From Segetibacter aerophilus (GTDB lineage: Bacteria; Bacteroidota; Bacteroidia; Chitinophagales; Chitinophagaceae): 64,000 nt of DNA. Of the stretch, positions 1-9,318 are shown piece by piece. Numbering within the stretch: the stretch's first letter is position 1; each line of letters opens with the position of its first letter. Under the pieces are notes generated by a model. The model was not told the DNA's origin. It did no database searches and saw only the letters and a list, made by a program, of their open reading frames with translations. The translations under genes and the position numbers were made by a program. The stretch spans positions 62,001 to 126,000 of the forward strand of contig NZ_BJYT01000006.1 of assembly GCF_007991655.1 (NCBI RefSeq), read 5' to 3'.

Positions 1-530
1 ACACCTCTAAAAGTCAGCTCCTCAAAAAGAGCGGGCATAAGGGCAATTGAATAAACCATCACGAGCGTGGGATAATTGTACAACCTATAAGCCTGGTAGT
101 AGCTGATGTCGGTATGAAAAAAAGTAACATTCAACTCTCTTACACTAATAGTAACAAGTAAAGAGCCCACTGCGGCAATCAAGATCACCCCAGAAAGGAT
201 ATACCAGTTGAAGTTGTTGAACCTGAGAATGGGTTTTATCATCGGCCAATTAAGCCACGTAAACCTTAACGTAATAGCAGCGAGTACTAACTCAACCCAA
301 AAAAGCTCATCGTAGTTGTTGAACCAGGAGCTGTGTTTTATTAAAAGACAGATAAAGAGGTAAATAAAGTAGAAAGTAAAAACCCTTCTTAAATCTGAGT
401 TATTAAATATGTTGATCGTGACTGCCTCCGCACCCAGGTAGTTGCCGCAGTTGTGACAGTACCGTTGCTCCTCGAGGACCACAATGTCGCACTCTTGGCA
501 AGTTGGAGTTATGGTATATTCTTCTGTCAC
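1..530 (-). CDS. CPBP family intramembrane protease with N-terminal zinc ribbon (partial, 3' end outside window)
   Basis: Translation from a GTG at 530 runs open to the window edge (about 176 residues). It begins with a zinc ribbon, two CxxC-type pairs (CQEC and CHNC) about 15 residues apart, followed by several hydrophobic membrane segments, and ends at the edge with FEELTFRG. That is the EExxxR glutamate motif of CPBP (CAAX/bacteriocin-processing) intramembrane proteases; the later His motifs lie outside the window. The GTG follows the stop of the upstream gene by only 3 nt and lies in the same frame, with no ATG nearby, so translational coupling is likely. Substrate unknown. The family call rests on the motif and membrane pattern; the zinc ribbon is seen directly. 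Confidence 0.72.
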   Translation of the reverse strand, partial: MTEEYTITPTCQECDIVVLEEQRYCHNCGNYLGAEAVTINIFNNSDLRRVFTFYFIYLFICLLIKHSSWFNNYDELFWVELVLAAITLRFTWLNWPMIKPILRFNNFNWYILSGVILIAAVGSLLVTISVRELNVTFFHTDISYYQAYRLYNYPTLVMVYSIALMPALFEELTFRG

Positions 531-533
531 TGA

Positions 534-1142
534 CTACAATTTAAATTCTTCTTCTAAAATATCTGCATGAAATGCTCCCTTAACTCCCCTTAACAAAAAA
601 TGAATTAATATGATCTGTACGATCAACAGGTAAACGCCTGCTGCCGTAGTGAAGGACGACGATAGTTCTGCCCAGGTATTTATGGCAGCAAACGTCAACA
701 TGATAATCAGGCTGATTAGTAATGCTGTAAAAGGTTTTTGTAGAGACCATCGTCCCAACCCTGCATAAATGAATCCTAAAACAACCATCACAAAGCCAGT
801 CATTGCTTTGTGTTTTATTTCTGAAAACATGTAAAAAATGCCAAGCATACTAAAGGCTGCAAGTACATACAAGGCATTGCGGGCATGTTCGATCTTGTTT
901 GTACATACTCTTTGAAGCTCTTTTCGCTTTTGTAACCGAAAGTGATATATGGTCAACCTGTCCTGATTGCGGTAAATGGGGTAACCGCAATTTGTACAAA
1001 AATTATATTCTTTACGGTTGATGAAACTGCAATTGCTACAGGTTAGGGGGTGATCATTTATCTGCGTTCTTACCGGCAACAGCCTACTCTTTTGTATAGC
1101 CGCCGAAGCATTGAAGGCAGAAGAGATATTGGTCAATTGCAT
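534..1142 (-). CDS. Zinc-ribbon membrane protein of unknown function
   Basis: A 202-residue protein. Near residue 35 there is a zinc ribbon (CSNC, then CTNC about 14 residues later), then a basic linker and about four hydrophobic helices, ending in an acidic tail (EEEFKL). The open frame extends 19 residues further upstream, but that extension is encoded by the terminator hairpin of the preceding gene, so the ATG at 1142 is taken as the start. It is followed after 3 nt and in the same frame by a second zinc-ribbon membrane protein of CPBP type, suggesting the two are made and act together. No specific function is recognised. Confidence 0.7.
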   Translation of the reverse strand: MQLTNISSAFNASAAIQKSRLLPVRTQINDHPLTCSNCSFINRKEYNFCTNCGYPIYRNQDRLTIYHFRLQKRKELQRVCTNKIEHARNALYVLAAFSMLGIFYMFSEIKHKAMTGFVMVVLGFIYAGLGRWSLQKPFTALLISLIIMLTFAAINTWAELSSSFTTAAGVYLLIVQIILIHFLLRGVKGAFHADILEEEFKL

Positions 1143-1170
1143 GTATTGCAACTTAAGAAATAATCTACAT

Positions 1171-1195
1171 AAAAAAAGCCTCCCGAAAGGAGGCT
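1171..1195 (-). terminator. Rho-independent terminator after the M28 peptidase gene
   Basis: Read on the minus strand, a 7-bp stem AGCCTCC/GGAGGCT with a 5-base loop is followed by a run of seven T. It lies just past the stop of the M28 peptidase gene (1208) and before the ATG at 1142. Confidence 0.88.
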
Positions 1196-1207
1196 TCACA
1201 AAAGTTT

Positions 1208-2743
1208 CTATAATCTTTGGAGCGGAATATTTCTTTTAACCATGTCATTTCGATTAGCCATTTCCCAGGCAGTATAAAAGACGAGTTTTACCCTTTTCGC
1301 CATCAGATCGAAGTTTATCTTATCCACCGTGTCGGTAGGTCTGTGGTAATCAGCATGTGTTCCATTAAAGTAAAAAATAACCGGAACGCCGCTTTTGGCG
1401 AAGTTGTAATGGTCTGAGCGGTAATAATAGCGATTAGGATCTTTTAGATCATTGAACCTTCTGTCGAGCTGCATCTTCACATATGCGGTATTGACTGAGT
1501 CTGTGATAGGGGCAAGGTCAGAACTCAATTTGTCGTCACCTATAATATAAACGTAGTTCAAGGAGTCGCCCTTATAATTAGGATCAATGCGACCAACCAT
1601 ATCTATGTTTAAATCTACAGACACTTTATTTAAAGGAAAGACAGGATTTTCGCTATAAAACTCAGAACCTAACAACCCTTTTTCTTCCCCGGAAACTGTC
1701 ATAAAAACAATACTTCTCCTTGGGCCATGGCCTTCATTTTTTGCTTTTGCAAAAGCTTCGGCTATTTCAATCACGCTGGTAGTTCCGGAGCCATCGTCAT
1801 CGGCGCCATAAAAAATATCTTTACCGCGCGTGCCAAGGTGGTCGTAGTGTCCGGTAATAAGAACATATTCGTCAGCTTTATCAGTTCCGGGCAAAACCCC
1901 TATCACGTTACTGCTTTGCAGCAAAAGGGTTCTTTTATTGGTGACAAACTGGGCATCAGCACTATACGAACCGACAGGAATGTTTTTGATGCTCTGTAAT
2001 AGTTGTGCGGGATTTAATCCAAGTAGCTGGTGTGCAAGGTTGCTTGATATAGTTATTATCGGTACAGTAGCTGCAGTAGGCTTTTTCAAATACATTGCCC
2101 CTTTAGTTTCCAATGCTCTTTTAGGAAAATCAGAAGACATTATAAAAACCCCTTTAGCGCCAAGTTTAACCGCCTGTTCCACTTTCGCCCGTGATGAGTA
2201 AGGGCTTCTTCTGTCGAAGACTGGTGAAGGCGATGCAGGAGTTCCTTCAAAAATAAGCACCCATTTTCCTTTAACATCCAGGCTCTGGTAGTCGTTGCGG
2301 GCAGAGTCTACAATACCATACGATGCGAAGATTATTTCTTTAATATCAAAAGTTCCGTTAGGAGCAGAAACAATGTTTAGTGAGAAAGAAGAATCAACCC
2401 TTTGGTTCTTTCCGCCAACTTTTAGGCTTGCTTCCAACAAGGTATCCTGGTAGATTGGATATTGCATCTGAAATCCTGTTGCAGTTCCAGGTTGCAGACC
2501 AAGTTTACTGAAATGGCTCTCGATGTAAGCAGCCGCTTTTCTTTGACCTGGTGATGCAGTTTCCCTGCCTTCCATTTCGCGGCTGGCAAGTACAGATAAC
2601 TTTTCCTTCAACTCTATTGCTGTAATAGTTTGCGCATAATTATTTGCATAATTAATAGGTTGCTTTTGTCCTTTCTGACCAATAGCGTTAAAGCCTGCCA
2701 TTAATAGAGCCGTACCGAAAACCGGTAATAATAATTTCTTCAT
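1208..2743 (-). CDS. Secreted M28 family metallopeptidase with PA-domain insert
   Basis: A 511-residue exported zinc aminopeptidase-like protein. It has an N-terminal signal peptide (MKKLLLPVFG, hydrophobic, small residues before GQK). Residues of roughly 130-260 match a protease-associated (PA) lid domain, and the catalytic part follows with the di-zinc motifs GHYDHLG, GADDDGSGT, GEEKGLLGS, NIDMVGR and a late HADYHRPTDT. All expected metal ligands of the M28 family are present, so it should be active, probably trimming peptides in the periplasm or at the cell surface. It lies 9 bp after rpiB on the same strand and is followed by a strong terminator, so it is probably the last gene of the tatC-rpiB-M28 transcript. 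Confidence 0.9.
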   Translation of the reverse strand: MKKLLLPVFGTALLMAGFNAIGQKGQKQPINYANNYAQTITAIELKEKLSVLASREMEGRETASPGQRKAAAYIESHFSKLGLQPGTATGFQMQYPIYQDTLLEASLKVGGKNQRVDSSFSLNIVSAPNGTFDIKEIIFASYGIVDSARNDYQSLDVKGKWVLIFEGTPASPSPVFDRRSPYSSRAKVEQAVKLGAKGVFIMSSDFPKRALETKGAMYLKKPTAATVPIITISSNLAHQLLGLNPAQLLQSIKNIPVGSYSADAQFVTNKRTLLLQSSNVIGVLPGTDKADEYVLITGHYDHLGTRGKDIFYGADDDGSGTTSVIEIAEAFAKAKNEGHGPRRSIVFMTVSGEEKGLLGSEFYSENPVFPLNKVSVDLNIDMVGRIDPNYKGDSLNYVYIIGDDKLSSDLAPITDSVNTAYVKMQLDRRFNDLKDPNRYYYRSDHYNFAKSGVPVIFYFNGTHADYHRPTDTVDKINFDLMAKRVKLVFYTAWEMANRNDMVKRNIPLQRL

Positions 2744-2752
2744 GATTTTTTA

Positions 2753-3205
2753 CTATCTCAATATTTTATTTATTCTTTCCTGGTGTCTTCCCCCGTCGAA
2801 AGGTGTATTTAAAAATGTATCAACTATGTCTATTGCGGTTTGCAGGCTTATAAAGCGTGCAGGAAGGCATAACACGTTTGCATTATTATGTTTTCTTGTA
2901 AGTTCTGCAACGTCTTTCTGCCAACACAAGCCAGCTCTCACTCCTTTGTGTTTATTCGCTGTAATTGCCACGCCATTTGCGCTTCCGCAAATTAAAATGC
3001 CACAGGCTGCCTCATCGTTTTCAACACTAGTTGCCGTGGGATGTGCAAAGTCAGGATAATCAACAGAGTCCGCGGAGTAAGTACCAAAGTCAGAAACCTG
3101 GAAACCCGATTTATTCAAATGTGCAACAACTGCTGTTTTATATTCAAACCCTGCGTGGTCTGCTCCTATAGCAATTGGTTTAGAACGATCAAATTGAAAA
3201 CTCAT
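2753..3205 (-). CDS. rpiB: Ribose-5-phosphate isomerase B
   Basis: A 150-residue RpiB/LacAB-family isomerase that interconverts ribose 5-phosphate and ribulose 5-phosphate in the pentose phosphate pathway. The N-terminus IAIGADHAGFEYK carries the DHAG phosphate/substrate motif; the catalytic cysteine lies in ILICGSANGV, and NKHKGVRAGLCW matches the family. The open frame starts 14 codons earlier, but MSFQFDRSKPIAIG at 3205 fits the family length. It sits between tatC (gap about 45 bp) and the M28 peptidase gene (9 bp). Confidence 0.92.
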   Translation of the reverse strand: MSFQFDRSKPIAIGADHAGFEYKTAVVAHLNKSGFQVSDFGTYSADSVDYPDFAHPTATSVENDEAACGILICGSANGVAITANKHKGVRAGLCWQKDVAELTRKHNNANVLCLPARFISLQTAIDIVDTFLNTPFDGGRHQERINKILR

Positions 3206-3250
3206 GATATTTTTTGAAAAAATAACTCGCGCTAAATTACACCACATCGA

Positions 3251-4108
3251 CTAACTCCAGTCCTCATTGTCGTGCTTTATCATTTCTTTGTATGCTCTCT
3301 TAGAGACCACAATACTTAGCTGGTAAAGCAAAAAAAGCGGCACAAAAACCAGCATCTGACTAGACCAGTCGGGGCTAGGAGTAATAACGGCTGCTACCAC
3401 CAAAATAACAACTATCGCATATTTTCTCGACGATGCAAGTATCTGCGGCGTTACAAGCCCAATTTTCGTAAGCACATACGCAAGTACAGGTAACTCGAAT
3501 GCAAGACCGCAACCAATTATGATATTGACCAAATTGTCAAGATAATCGTTTAAAGTAGGCTTGGTTTCTAACAGGTGCGTGGTGCCAAGACTATAGTTCG
3601 AAAGAAAGTTAAAAGTAAAAGGACCGAGTAAGAAATAGCCAAAGGCGGCACCGGTAAAAAAGAAGAACGAAACAAAAAATATGCTGCCCCTCGTGCTCTT
3701 AAGTTCTGAAGGTTTTAGTGCGGGCTTTATAAATCGCCAGAACTCCCAAAAAATATAAGGAAATGCAGCAATAAAACCCCCAACAAAGGCGATGGTAATG
3801 CTGCTCATAAACTGGCTGCTAAATTCAATAGCCTGCAATTTCACGTTAATAGCAGGCATACAAAGCGTATCTCCTAAATGAATAAAATGACTAAACCGAC
3901 ACAATAAAATATAACTAATAAAATCGTTTTGGAGTGGTCCGGCGATTACCCGTTCGAACACCCAATCCATTTTAATGAATATAAAAATGCCAAAAACTAC
4001 TACAGCAAGCAGGGAACGAACAATATGCCACCGTAGTGCTTCGAGGTGGTCAACAAAAGTCATTTCTTCTCCTTCGGGTCCGGTTCTGTTTAATAAACTT
4101 AAGGCCAT
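3251..4108 (-). CDS. tatC: Sec-independent protein translocase TatC
   Basis: A 285-residue, six-helix inner-membrane protein: the core of the twin-arginine translocase, which binds RR signal peptides of folded proteins. The N-terminal MTFVDHLEALRWHIVRSL contains the conserved HLEALR-type motif, and the region FEFWRFIKPAL/LKPSE corresponds to the conserved F-W-F-I-P-L stretch. The first periplasmic loop is long, as usual in Bacteroidota. No tatA/tatB is adjacent, so partner subunits must be elsewhere. A plausible client in this window is the Gfo/Idh protein at 20844, which begins with SRRSFIS. Confidence 0.93.
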   Translation of the reverse strand: MALSLLNRTGPEGEEMTFVDHLEALRWHIVRSLLAVVVFGIFIFIKMDWVFERVIAGPLQNDFISYILLCRFSHFIHLGDTLCMPAINVKLQAIEFSSQFMSSITIAFVGGFIAAFPYIFWEFWRFIKPALKPSELKSTRGSIFFVSFFFFTGAAFGYFLLGPFTFNFLSNYSLGTTHLLETKPTLNDYLDNLVNIIIGCGLAFELPVLAYVLTKIGLVTPQILASSRKYAIVVILVVAAVITPSPDWSSQMLVFVPLFLLYQLSIVVSKRAYKEMIKHDNEDWS

Positions 4109-4140
4109 TGATAATTTAAATGCGATTTTTTAGAATGCGG

Positions 4141-4148
4141 CAAAGGTA
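4141..4148 (-). promoter_or_regulatory. Probable -7 element of the tatC promoter
   Basis: Minus-strand TACCTTTG matches the Bacteroidota -7 consensus TAnnTTTG and lies 33-40 nt upstream of the tatC ATG. No TTG -33 element is seen at the usual 19-20 nt spacing, so confidence is moderate. Confidence 0.4.
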
Positions 4149-4269
4149 ACTGTAAAGACCAATAATGAAGTTAATATTCATTTAATCGACAACAGGTTTT
4201 GCAAATTATATACTGGTTATTAATGCGTTTAGTTTTTTGTTTCCGACTATAAATTCTTTGGGCAACATA

Positions 4270-4401
4270 GTTGCGTCGCACACTTGTGCTTAAGAATAAT
4301 TAGAAGCTTGAGTTGGCCATAGCTTTAGATGAATTTGCGGCTTTTTCCTATTAACCGCAAAAGTTCAATTGTAATGAAAAAGTTCAAGAGTGCCACGCAA
4401 C
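4270..4401. repeat. Dispersed repeat, inverted pair (locus 1)
   Basis: Arm 4270-4291 (GTTGCGTCGCAC followed by ACTTGTGCTT) and arm 4380-4401 (ending GTGCCACGCAAC) are near-perfect reverse complements about 88 bp apart. The interior holds a smaller inverted repeat (TTTGCGG ... CCGCAAA, about 4334-4370). The element fills much of the 412-bp gap between tatC and the receiver gene. The same arm sequence recurs at eight other intergenic loci in this window. Confidence 0.8.
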
Positions 4402-4473
4402 AATGCGGCATGTAGATCTGGAGTCGGTATCAAAAAAAGTAAGAAAAGCAATACTGCCGGTAACTATAGCTAC

Positions 4474-4496
4474 AAAAAAAGCCGCTACTAGGCGGC
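4474..4496 (-). terminator. Rho-independent terminator of the receiver/kinase operon
   Basis: On the minus strand, GCCGC/GCGGC stem with a 6-nt loop followed by seven T, 25 nt beyond the stop of the receiver-ATPase gene. Confidence 0.85.
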
Positions 4497-4520
4497 TACA
4501 ACTATTTCGTTTTAAGATAA

Positions 4521-5675
4521 CTATTCGAAAGCGACAGCTGCGAGGTTTGAAACATTTAATGCCTGGTTTTCTGCAGACAATAAATTCACTTCCACCTGCG
4601 TACCTTCTCCCTCTGAAGTAATAATCTTTAGATCGCCGTTATTTAATTCGGTCAATCGTTTCACCAGGAACAAGCCTATTCCAAGGCCCTGTTGTTCGAA
4701 CCTTTTGCGGTTGAATTGTTTAAAGGGAGCAATATCAGCGAGGCTTAAAAGCTCGAACCCTCTTCCGCTGTCTTTTACTTCCAATCGATACTCTTCGCCG
4801 TTAAGCGCGCCTGTTACATAAACTTTTTCTCCGCGTTTTGAAAACTTGAGCGCGTTGTCCACCAGTTCTAGTATAATTCTTTGCAGGTATTCGCCACCCA
4901 TTCTAACTTCGGCAACTTCAAGATCGATTATTATGTCGCCTGCGCGGTTGTAAATTTCTTTTGACATGGTTTGCAATTCGGTCTTAACCTTTTGCACCCA
5001 ATTTGTTTTTGCTATGCCTTCAGTAAACATGCTGATTAATTCCGGGTACACTTCCGCCCTCCTGATTTCTTCGAACAGCATCAGATTCGCCAGCGAATGA
5101 TTTAAACGAAGCCCGGACTTTAATATCGAAGTAAGCAACTCCTGAACCTGCTGCTCATTGAATGAGTCTCTTGCATTCAACATCAGGTTCAACCCACCCA
5201 AAATTCCGTGAAGAGGAGTATTGAACTCATGATAATAGGTAGCAAACACGGTTGTATCCAGGTCGTGTTTTACTTTGGCGTATTCGCCGATAATTTTCTG
5301 CTGCCTTTTGAGTCGTGACTCAATGGCTTTTAGCAATTCTTTGTAAGTAAAGGGCTTCGTAAGATAATCGTCGGCACCCAAGTCCATTCCTTGCCTGATG
5401 TCATTCTTATCAACCCTGGCAGTCAAAAATATAAATGGAGTATTTTGAATCACCGAAGTTTTTCTAACGTACTCTAAAACTTTATAGCCATCCATTTTAG
5501 GCATCATCACATCGCAAACAATCAGGTGCGGTTTAAAATCAATCGCGTCTAGTACTCCTTGCTTGCCATTTGCTGACACCCTTACCAGGTATCCTTTAGC
5601 CTCGAGCAGCTCCTGTATGTTTTCGCGAATGTTTATTTCGTCTTCAATAACCTGTATTCTTGTTTGCTGCTCCAT
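4521..5675 (-). CDS. Response regulator receiver fused to histidine-kinase-like ATPase (hybrid)
   Basis: A 384-residue cytoplasmic protein. Residues 1-125 form a receiver domain with acidic pocket E11/D12, phospho-acceptor D55 (VCDVMMPKMDG), T85 and K107 (TKPF). It then has a dimerisation-type helix with H149 in YYHEFNTPLHG, and a GHKL ATPase domain with N-box ELVDNALKF, G1 DSGRGF and G2 GLGIGL. There is no DNA-binding output domain, so it probably acts as a relay or phosphorylation-controlled kinase and not as a transcription factor. It starts 13 nt after the stop of the multi-PAS kinase, its likely upstream phosphodonor, and is followed by a terminator. The true output is not visible here. 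Confidence 0.85.
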   Translation of the reverse strand: MEQQTRIQVIEDEINIRENIQELLEAKGYLVRVSANGKQGVLDAIDFKPHLIVCDVMMPKMDGYKVLEYVRKTSVIQNTPFIFLTARVDKNDIRQGMDLGADDYLTKPFTYKELLKAIESRLKRQQKIIGEYAKVKHDLDTTVFATYYHEFNTPLHGILGGLNLMLNARDSFNEQQVQELLTSILKSGLRLNHSLANLMLFEEIRRAEVYPELISMFTEGIAKTNWVQKVKTELQTMSKEIYNRAGDIIIDLEVAEVRMGGEYLQRIILELVDNALKFSKRGEKVYVTGALNGEEYRLEVKDSGRGFELLSLADIAPFKQFNRKRFEQQGLGIGLFLVKRLTELNNGDLKIITSEGEGTQVEVNLLSAENQALNVSNLAAVAFE

Positions 5676-5688
5676 GTAATAATTTTGT

Positions 5689-8600
5689 TTATGCTATAGG
5701 TAGTATAACGCTAACAGTCGTGCCTTTATTTAATTTGCTGTTAAGAAATATTTCTCCGCCATGTATTTCAATAAATTCTTTTACGATCGATAGCCCTAAA
5801 CCCGTTCCGTCAATTTCACTCGTATTCGTAGCACGATAAAACGGTTGAAATAGATTCTTTATATCCTCCTCAGGTATTCCTACGCCAGTGTCTTTTATAT
5901 TTATAATGACCCTATTGGGTTCATAGATTAAGTCCAGATAAATATTTCCCTCGCTTGAGTATTTATAGGCATTGCTGATAATATTTTCGATTGCATGACT
6001 TACCAGCTTTTCATCAAAACTTACTGGTACTTCAACGCCTGTAATTGATAGCAGTATTTGCCTTTCGGGCAAATACGAGGCGTTGTATTTATTGTCGATA
6101 ATGGCAGTGCAAAAATCAACAAGGCTTCTTTCTTCCGGGTTGTAGGGAGTACGAACAGCGTTTGCCCGTCCCAGGACCAACACGTCATTCATGAGGTTTT
6201 CTAACCTGCTGACTTCTTCCTGTATTTTTTTGAATTGGTTTTGAAACTTTGCCTGTTTTGCCTCGGGCAAATCTTCGAGATACATGTCCATAATCTCGAC
6301 CCCGGATTGAATAACAGTTAGCGGAGTTCTGAACTGGTGCGAGGCAGTTGAAACAAACTTTTCACGCAACTCGTTTAGCTCTCTTTCTTTTGCAAGTGAA
6401 TTTTCAAGTTCGCTTAATAGCTTTTCTCTTTCCGTAACGTCGCGACTAGCAGATTGTAAACCTACCAGCACGTCCGCTTTAAAAAGTGGTTTAAGCCAGA
6501 CTTCAAGCACTTTTTCTTCGCCGCTTTTTGTTATTATGTTACTTAGAAACTTTCTCTCCTTCTTTTCTTCAATTGCCTTAGCAGGCTCAGTCACAGACAA
6601 TGCAGAAGCATCGCTCGATGAATAAATGTCCTGCGGTCGCTTACCCATTAACTCTGACGGCTCGTATCCTAAAATCTGTTTGCACGAAGGAGAAATATAT
6701 AAAAATTCGGTTTGTAGATTATGGATGCCAATGATATCATTACTGTTTTCAGAAAGGAGACGGTATTGTTCCTCGCTTTCGCGCAATTTGTTTTCACTAG
6801 TTACCTGGTCGGTTACGTCGCGGGTGGAGGAAATGATAGATGAAATTTCGCCTTTCGAATCAATCACCGGTTTAGCATACGTTTCAACCCATTTGAAGGT
6901 ATCGTCTTTGGAAAGCATCCTGTACCTGAATTGTGTTTCCTTTTTATAAAGCACAATAGGTTGAACACAATCATTCAAGGTTTTTAACAAGTCATCAGGA
7001 TGAACAAGATCAAAGCCGCCCATTCCTAATACTTCACCAGGTTCGTAACCGAGAATATTTTTTATGGATGGAGATGCGTAAGTGAAATTCCAGTCAACAT
7101 CGTGTATCGAAATAAAATCGCTCAAATTCTCAGAGATAAAACGGAATTTTCTTTCGGTCTCCATCAACGATTGCTCTGCATTTTCAATGTTGGTGTAGTC
7201 GCTTTTGACGATGTATAATTTATCTGCGTCACCATTATTGTCTTTGCCGACAACGAGCTTTTCAAGCACCATTTTTCTTTCGCCGGTACTTGTTTGTATC
7301 CGGTAAAAAATTTCTCCTTTTGATTTATTTAATATGATTTGTTCGACTTCTTTTTCAACACCGGGCAAGTCTTCTTTATGTATGCGCTCCAGCCAAAACC
7401 TGGTATTATTAAAATACAATTGCTTATCGCAGTGATATAAATTTTCAATGTTATCACTTACGAAATCATATTTGCCAGTCTTAATATTGAAGATGGCGTA
7501 TACGTCGTCAATGTTATTTAGCAGGTGAGTCAACTGGGTTGAAATAAGGGAGATGTTTTCTTCATACTTCAGCCTTTCGCGAACGTCGCGAAGAACACAA
7601 AGGAGGTAACGCGAATTTTTGAAGTAGAAGATAGAAGTTGAAAATTCGAAAGGAATACGTTCTGTATTTGTCTTATTGGTGAAAGTGATTTGTTGGTTCT
7701 TTACCTGCAACTCACTCTGCACTGCCAGCCGCATCAGTTCATGAAACTGTTGGCGCTGTTCGTCATTCCAGGATTTGTACGATTTGTCGATCCATTCTTC
7801 GGGCTTGTAACCAAGAATTCCAACGGCATCATTTACCGAGGCAATAATGTTTTTTTCAAGGTTAAGGGTTAGAATAATTTCCTTGCTGTTATTGAGAATT
7901 GTATTAATTCGTTCATTGCTATCCTGCAGGAAAAGAGAGTCGTTATAGGAGCTATTGATATTTTCAATTGTTCCAAAAACTCCGTCGATAGTATTGTTAT
8001 AATCAAAAGTTGTTTTTGCAAGTATACGCACCCAAACATTTTCGTTCGCTGCATTTACCAATTGCATTCGAAGATCAATGTTGGTCTTTCTTCCAGCAAG
8101 CAAACTCCCAAACTCCTCCCAGAACAATTGCACATGTTCATCATGTAGATATTCTATAAAGGCCTTACCAATACTTTGCTCAGGTTTGTAGCCTAATATT
8201 TCTTTCCATGCAGGGCTGGCAAAGGAAAGCGTTGCATTTTTGTTTAAAGTAAAAACGACCTGCCCAAGACTTTGTACCAAAAACTGGTACTGCTCGCGCT
8301 GGCGCGAAAACTCGTGCTCAACTTCTTTTGTGTCCGAAATATCAACAGAAGTTCCGGTTAGAAAAACAGGGTCTCCGTATATGTTTCGCTTAAGGTGATA
8401 CCTGCTGTGCATCCAGAAGTACTCGCCCGTTTTTTCGTTATAAATTCTAAACACATCCTCATTAACCGATGCGTCTTTTTCCTCGAAAAACTGTTTAAAC
8501 TTCTGTGACACCCTCTCCTTGTCATCCTCGTGAGTAGAGGTAAGCACCCAATCGATAAAGTTGTTACTCAGGCTTCTTCTTTTTAAGCTTTCAATAAAAA

Positions 8601-9228
8601 TAGAAGAGCCGGCAATCTTAGTAGTTTCATTAACGAGGTCTACTTCCCAGATAATTTCATTTAGTGTAGAAAGAGTAGTATTAATTACTTCATTGCTCTG
8701 CTGAATTTCTTGCTTGATCCTTTTGCTTTCGATAGCGGAGCCAATGGCTGAAGCAAGGGACTGCAGTTGTATCTCACTACTGTGCCATGTTCGGTTATTT
8801 TTCGCATCGCCAAAACCAATGCATCCCCAAAAGCGGGTACCTCTAAAAACCGGCATCAGCAAAAGCGACCGAACGTTAGATGCTCTCAGCCATTCATGCA
8901 ACTTCTGTGAAACGCGGTTGTTTCTCGAAACTTTGTAACAGAGGTTGTTGTGCAAGATGTCAAGTATTTCGGGGAAATCATTGATGTGTAAGATGGAGTT
9001 GTTTGAGTCGCCCAGGTTTTCTGCCATGCGTTCGCTACTGAAAATAGCAAGGTTAGCGGCCTTATTTCCATCCTCGGAAATATAACAGCAATCGATGTCA
9101 AGGGAATTTGCAAGCCAGTCTACTATTTTCTGGAGCGCGTCGTTGAGGTCATTGTTTACAATGATTTCATTGAGACATTTTGCAATTGTGTAGATAGGTT
9201 TTTCCAACGAGTCCGTATATGCTGTCAT
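5689..9228 (-). CDS. Multi-PAS sensor histidine kinase with N-terminal GAF domain
   Basis: A 1179-residue protein without obvious membrane helices. Approximate order: GAF-like domain (10-170); a series of about six PAS/PAC modules (190-930), several recognisable by the repeated GYEPxE/LGYKPEE and RDVTE PAC motifs; HisKA with H964 in STASHQFRTPL; and HATPase with N-box IENIISNAYKYS, G1 DTGVGIPEED and G2 GTGLGLSIVKEF. All catalytic motifs are intact. The lack of transmembrane segments and many PAS units suggest integration of several cytosolic signals (redox, small ligands); the ligands are unknown. It is cotranscribed with the receiver-ATPase hybrid 13 nt downstream. Confidence 0.9.
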   Translation of the reverse strand: MTAYTDSLEKPIYTIAKCLNEIIVNNDLNDALQKIVDWLANSLDIDCCYISEDGNKAANLAIFSSERMAENLGDSNNSILHINDFPEILDILHNNLCYKVSRNNRVSQKLHEWLRASNVRSLLLMPVFRGTRFWGCIGFGDAKNNRTWHSSEIQLQSLASAIGSAIESKRIKQEIQQSNEVINTTLSTLNEIIWEVDLVNETTKIAGSSIFIESLKRRSLSNNFIDWVLTSTHEDDKERVSQKFKQFFEEKDASVNEDVFRIYNEKTGEYFWMHSRYHLKRNIYGDPVFLTGTSVDISDTKEVEHEFSRQREQYQFLVQSLGQVVFTLNKNATLSFASPAWKEILGYKPEQSIGKAFIEYLHDEHVQLFWEEFGSLLAGRKTNIDLRMQLVNAANENVWVRILAKTTFDYNNTIDGVFGTIENINSSYNDSLFLQDSNERINTILNNSKEIILTLNLEKNIIASVNDAVGILGYKPEEWIDKSYKSWNDEQRQQFHELMRLAVQSELQVKNQQITFTNKTNTERIPFEFSTSIFYFKNSRYLLCVLRDVRERLKYEENISLISTQLTHLLNNIDDVYAIFNIKTGKYDFVSDNIENLYHCDKQLYFNNTRFWLERIHKEDLPGVEKEVEQIILNKSKGEIFYRIQTSTGERKMVLEKLVVGKDNNGDADKLYIVKSDYTNIENAEQSLMETERKFRFISENLSDFISIHDVDWNFTYASPSIKNILGYEPGEVLGMGGFDLVHPDDLLKTLNDCVQPIVLYKKETQFRYRMLSKDDTFKWVETYAKPVIDSKGEISSIISSTRDVTDQVTSENKLRESEEQYRLLSENSNDIIGIHNLQTEFLYISPSCKQILGYEPSELMGKRPQDIYSSSDASALSVTEPAKAIEEKKERKFLSNIITKSGEEKVLEVWLKPLFKADVLVGLQSASRDVTEREKLLSELENSLAKERELNELREKFVSTASHQFRTPLTVIQSGVEIMDMYLEDLPEAKQAKFQNQFKKIQEEVSRLENLMNDVLVLGRANAVRTPYNPEERSLVDFCTAIIDNKYNASYLPERQILLSITGVEVPVSFDEKLVSHAIENIISNAYKYSSEGNIYLDLIYEPNRVIINIKDTGVGIPEEDIKNLFQPFYRATNTSEIDGTGLGLSIVKEFIEIHGGEIFLNSKLNKGTTVSVILPIA

Positions 9229-9318
9229 ATGGTATCAGTGACTGCATTTTTTTTTTGCAGCTCTCGCGCCGGCGGCACTGCCAATTGAACGAACTTTAGG
9301 GGAGTTTAGTATAGTATG

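Noticed and set aside
4334-4370. TTTGCGG/CCGCAAA hairpin near a T-rich loop
   Set aside because: No T-run follows the stem and it lies within a repeat element, so it is not called as a terminator.
4403-4621. Plus-strand ORF of 72 codons over the terminator region
   Set aside because: It overlaps the receiver gene terminator and 3' end antisense; composition is not protein-like.
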